The notes under the pieces were generated by a model. The model saw only the letters and a list, made by a program, of their open reading frames with translations. It had not been told where the DNA came from and ran no database searches. 7,253 nt of DNA from Verrucomicrobia bacterium GWC2_42_7 (GTDB lineage Bacteria; Verrucomicrobiota; Verrucomicrobiia; Opitutales; GWC2-42-7-A), in assembly GCA_001831055.1 (NCBI GenBank), contig MIDO01000035.1, positions 1 to 7,253 of the forward strand, given 5' to 3'. The translations under genes were made by a program, and so were the position numbers. The number at the start of each line of letters is the position of its first letter. The first letter of the stretch is position 1. Positions 6,254-7,253 of this stretch are shown piece by piece.

Positions 6254-6256
6254 AAC

Positions 6257-6380
6257 AGAAAGATGTTAGTTTGAGTTTCGAGTTCGTTGGACATCGGACT
6301 CACATTCCCTTACGTACGGAGGTACGCTCGGTCATGTTCGCCTCGTCCGCCTGCTCGACATCTTAAACTAACATCTTTCT
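6257..6380 (-). repeat. Family A structured repeat, copy 2 (complete, 124 bp, reverse)
   Basis: Perfect 12-bp terminal arms (AGAAAGATGTTA 6257-6268, TAACATCTTTCT 6369-6380) extend inward with further pairing to CGAG/CTCG. The core hairpin on the plus strand is ACAT (6302-6305), CC, a 3x3 loop, CGTAC, loop GGAG, GTACG, GG and ATGT (6334-6337). Compared with copy 1 it is inverted, and near-identical in the CGTACCTCCGTACG block and the GTGAGTCCGATGTCCAACGA segment. It lies between the rplY operon's 5' end and the degraded repeats beyond. Confidence 0.9.
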
Positions 6381-6488
6381 GGTTTCCTTTCCCCAAAGGA
6401 GGTATTACGGAACCCGTATTTTTGCGACGAAAGAGAAAAAGCAGTAGAGTCCGCTGCGCAACACATTCGAAAATTAAAAAAGGGGAAC

Positions 6489-6562
6489 GTTTTCTTCCTA
6501 TTCACTTTGCCAATAACACCGTAGAGGGGTGCTAGTTTAAGATTTCGGGAAGGCGGACAAGG
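6489..6562 (+). repeat. 74-bp direct duplication, first unit
   Basis: Diverged direct repeat of 6632-6705, offset by 143 bp. It combines a unique leader (TTTTCTTCCT, then TTTGCCAATAAC) with the first part of a family A element. The unit copied is therefore larger than the element, pointing to local duplication rather than two separate insertions. Confidence 0.75.
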
Positions 6563-6566
6563 TGGA
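6523..6566 (+). repeat. Family A repeat, truncated left half
   Basis: It starts with the copy 3 type arm AGAGGGGTGCTA (6523-6534) and follows family A through GGAAGGCGGACAAGG, then diverges at about 6566 before the central hairpin. No right arm is found, so it is a broken copy. Confidence 0.72.
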
Positions 6567-6589
6567 TCTCTTTGCACGATCCTTATAGA

Positions 6590-6610
6590 AAAAGCCTCAG
6601 TTCGGCTTTT
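6590..6610 (-). terminator. Terminator-like hairpin downstream of the ACT-domain gene
   Basis: On the minus strand AAAAGCC, a seven-base loop GAACTGA and GGCTTTT form a 7-bp stem ending in a run of five T. It lies about 180 bp past the ACT gene stop, beyond family A copy 3, and is the best intrinsic-terminator shape in this gap. It would also work weakly on the plus strand. Confidence 0.45.
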
Positions 6611-6631
6611 GAGAAGGCGGACGAGGTGAAC
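6605..6631 (+). repeat. Family A repeat, internal fragment
   Basis: These 27 bases match the GCTTTCGAGAAGGCGGACAA region of copy 3 (6684-6710) with three differences, without terminal arm or central hairpin. It is a further degraded piece in the same cluster. Confidence 0.6.
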
Positions 6632-6705
6632 CTTTTCTTCCTGTTCCATTTGCCAATAACGCCGGAGAGGGGTGCTAGTTTAAGCTTTCGAGAAGGCGGA
6701 CAAGG
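6632..6705 (+). repeat. 74-bp direct duplication, second unit
   Basis: Partner of 6489-6562. This unit runs into the complete family A copy 3, whereas the first unit breaks off, so this one may be the parent and the first a partial duplicate. Confidence 0.75.
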
Positions 6706-6789
6706 CGAACATGAGGGAGCGTATTTAAATACGTAACCGAATGTGAGTCCGTAGTCCAACACACTCGAAACTTAAAATAGCACCCCTCT
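6666..6789 (+). repeat. Family A structured repeat, copy 3 (complete, 124 bp, diverged arms)
   Basis: The perfect 12-bp arms AGAGGGGTGCTA (6666-6677) and TAGCACCCCTCT (6778-6789) differ from copy 2 at four positions, each matched by the complementary change in the other arm. The core is ACAT (6709-6712), GA/GA, GG/CC instead of CC/GG, GAG/TAA, and CGTAT/ATACG instead of CGTAC/GTACG, loop TTAA. Pairing is kept throughout. The right arm overlaps the stop codon of the ACT-domain gene (6788-6790), and CCGG flanks both ends, as a short target duplication or as extra arm pairing. Confidence 0.9.
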
Positions 6790-7246
6790 ACCGGGCGATG
6801 TCAGATTGACGAATAACCCTTATCTGATTCCTCTTTAGAACTTCTGATGCAAGATCGTTGTCTTCCAAATTGATAACGATGCCTGACTTCCCACGAGGCC
6901 TCATGATGAAGGGATAAATGTAATGAATATTGATCTCCGCTTGAACCAATGCGCATGTCACTGACTTCAATTGTTCTTCATTATCTAATTCCACTCCTAC
7001 CACTTCCACTTCATTAAACGGAAAGTGGTTCTGCTCAAGGATATCCCTCGCTTGCTCTGGATAATCTACAATCAGCCTAATGATCGCACTATCTGTCGTG
7101 TCCAGCGAACAGATGGCCATAATGTGAATATCCTTCGAGTTTAGCAAACCAACAAGATCGTTAAGCCGCCCTACCCTATTCGCCGCATAGATAGAAAATT
7201 GTATGATTGAATCCTTCCCCGGTTTCTTCATTGTCTGATGCTTCAT
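6788..7246 (-). CDS. Tandem ACT-domain protein (start uncertain)
   Basis: A small cytoplasmic protein of about 152 residues made of two ACT domains and nothing else. ACT domains bind amino acids or similar small ligands and usually regulate metabolic enzymes. Counting from the ATG at 7246, the first spans about 14-78 (IIQFSIYAANRVGRLNDLVG with the ligand-loop Gly at 26, then INDIHIMAIC-like strand and SAIIRLIVD). The second spans about 86-146 (LVQAEINIHYIYPFI, GKSGIVINLEDND, ASEVLKRNQIRVI). No enzyme domain is attached, so the partner or ligand cannot be named. Candidate starts are ATG at 7246 or 7231, or the GTG at 7252; the window ends before a ribosome site can be judged, and the frame could continue upstream. 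The TAG stop lies in the arm of family A copy 3. Confidence 0.82.
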   Translation of the reverse strand: MKHQTMKKPGKDSIIQFSIYAANRVGRLNDLVGLLNSKDIHIMAICSLDTTDSAIIRLIVDYPEQARDILEQNHFPFNEVEVVGVELDNEEQLKSVTCALVQAEINIHYIYPFIMRPRGKSGIVINLEDNDLASEVLKRNQIRVIRQSDIAR

Positions 7247-7253
7247 ACCCACT

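Noticed and set aside
6386..6423. Perfect Shine-Dalgarno AAAGGAGGT at 6395-6403 and a short stem TACGG/CCGTA followed by TTTTT
   Set aside because: No ATG, GTG or TTG stands at usable distance with a long frame, and AAAGG pairs with CCTTT just upstream. The 5-bp stem is too short to call a terminator and has no gene to serve on that strand.
6287..6649. ORFs of 82 and 93 codons on opposite strands in the rplY-ACT gap
   Set aside because: They overlap each other and the family A copies, have biased low-quality translations and no credible start region.
6489..6789. Possible CRISPR array
   Set aside because: The repeats are few, of unequal length, diverged, and carry internal inverted repeats, with no regular spacers and no cas genes in the window.

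Overview
The window looks like a chromosomal segment of a PVC-superphylum bacterium, most likely Verrucomicrobiota (Opitutae-like). The grounds are a bL25-Pth-bS6-SSB-bL9 gene block and a secreted F-box/leucine-rich-repeat protein, a combination I associate with host-associated PVC bacteria. This is inference from gene content; no rRNA or other phylogenetic marker was tested.

Layout. (1) 1-1101, + strand: the last 28 codons of an unidentified gene, then a complete dihydroorotate-dehydrogenase-like flavoprotein gene. (2) 1102-1536, no gene: one complete 124-bp structured repeat (family A, 1157-1280) and one two-hairpin repeat (family B, 1303-1363). The remaining 1364-1536 holds only weak small hairpins. 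(3) 1537-3318, - strand: a 593-residue protein with a signal peptide, an F-box-like segment and many LRRs. (4) 3319-3552: a promoter candidate and a strong Shine-Dalgarno for the LRR gene, a second family B copy in inverted orientation with a perfect 22-bp stem, and a 13-bp hairpin behind rplI. (5) 3553-6113, - strand: the compact housekeeping operon rplY-pth-rpsF-ssb-rplI, with gaps of 1 to 33 bp. Ribosomal protein bS18 (rpsR), which often sits between ssb and rplI, is absent. (6) 6114-6787, no gene: a GC-clamped hairpin, a complete family A copy in reverse orientation (6257-6380), two truncated family A pieces, a 74-bp direct duplication, a terminator-like hairpin, and a third complete family A copy (6666-6789) whose end overlaps the stop codon of the next gene. 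(7) 6788-7246, - strand: a small tandem-ACT-domain protein whose true start may lie outside the window.

The core operon serves translation (bL25, bS6, bL9, recycling of peptidyl-tRNA) and replication or repair (SSB). The LRR gene is a separate accessory unit bracketed by inverted family B repeats.

The most notable signals are two. First, the family A element has three complete copies of exactly 124 bp whose terminal arms and central hairpin differ by compensatory base-pair changes, so structure rather than sequence appears to be conserved. Second, the F-box/LRR protein is a candidate host-directed effector.
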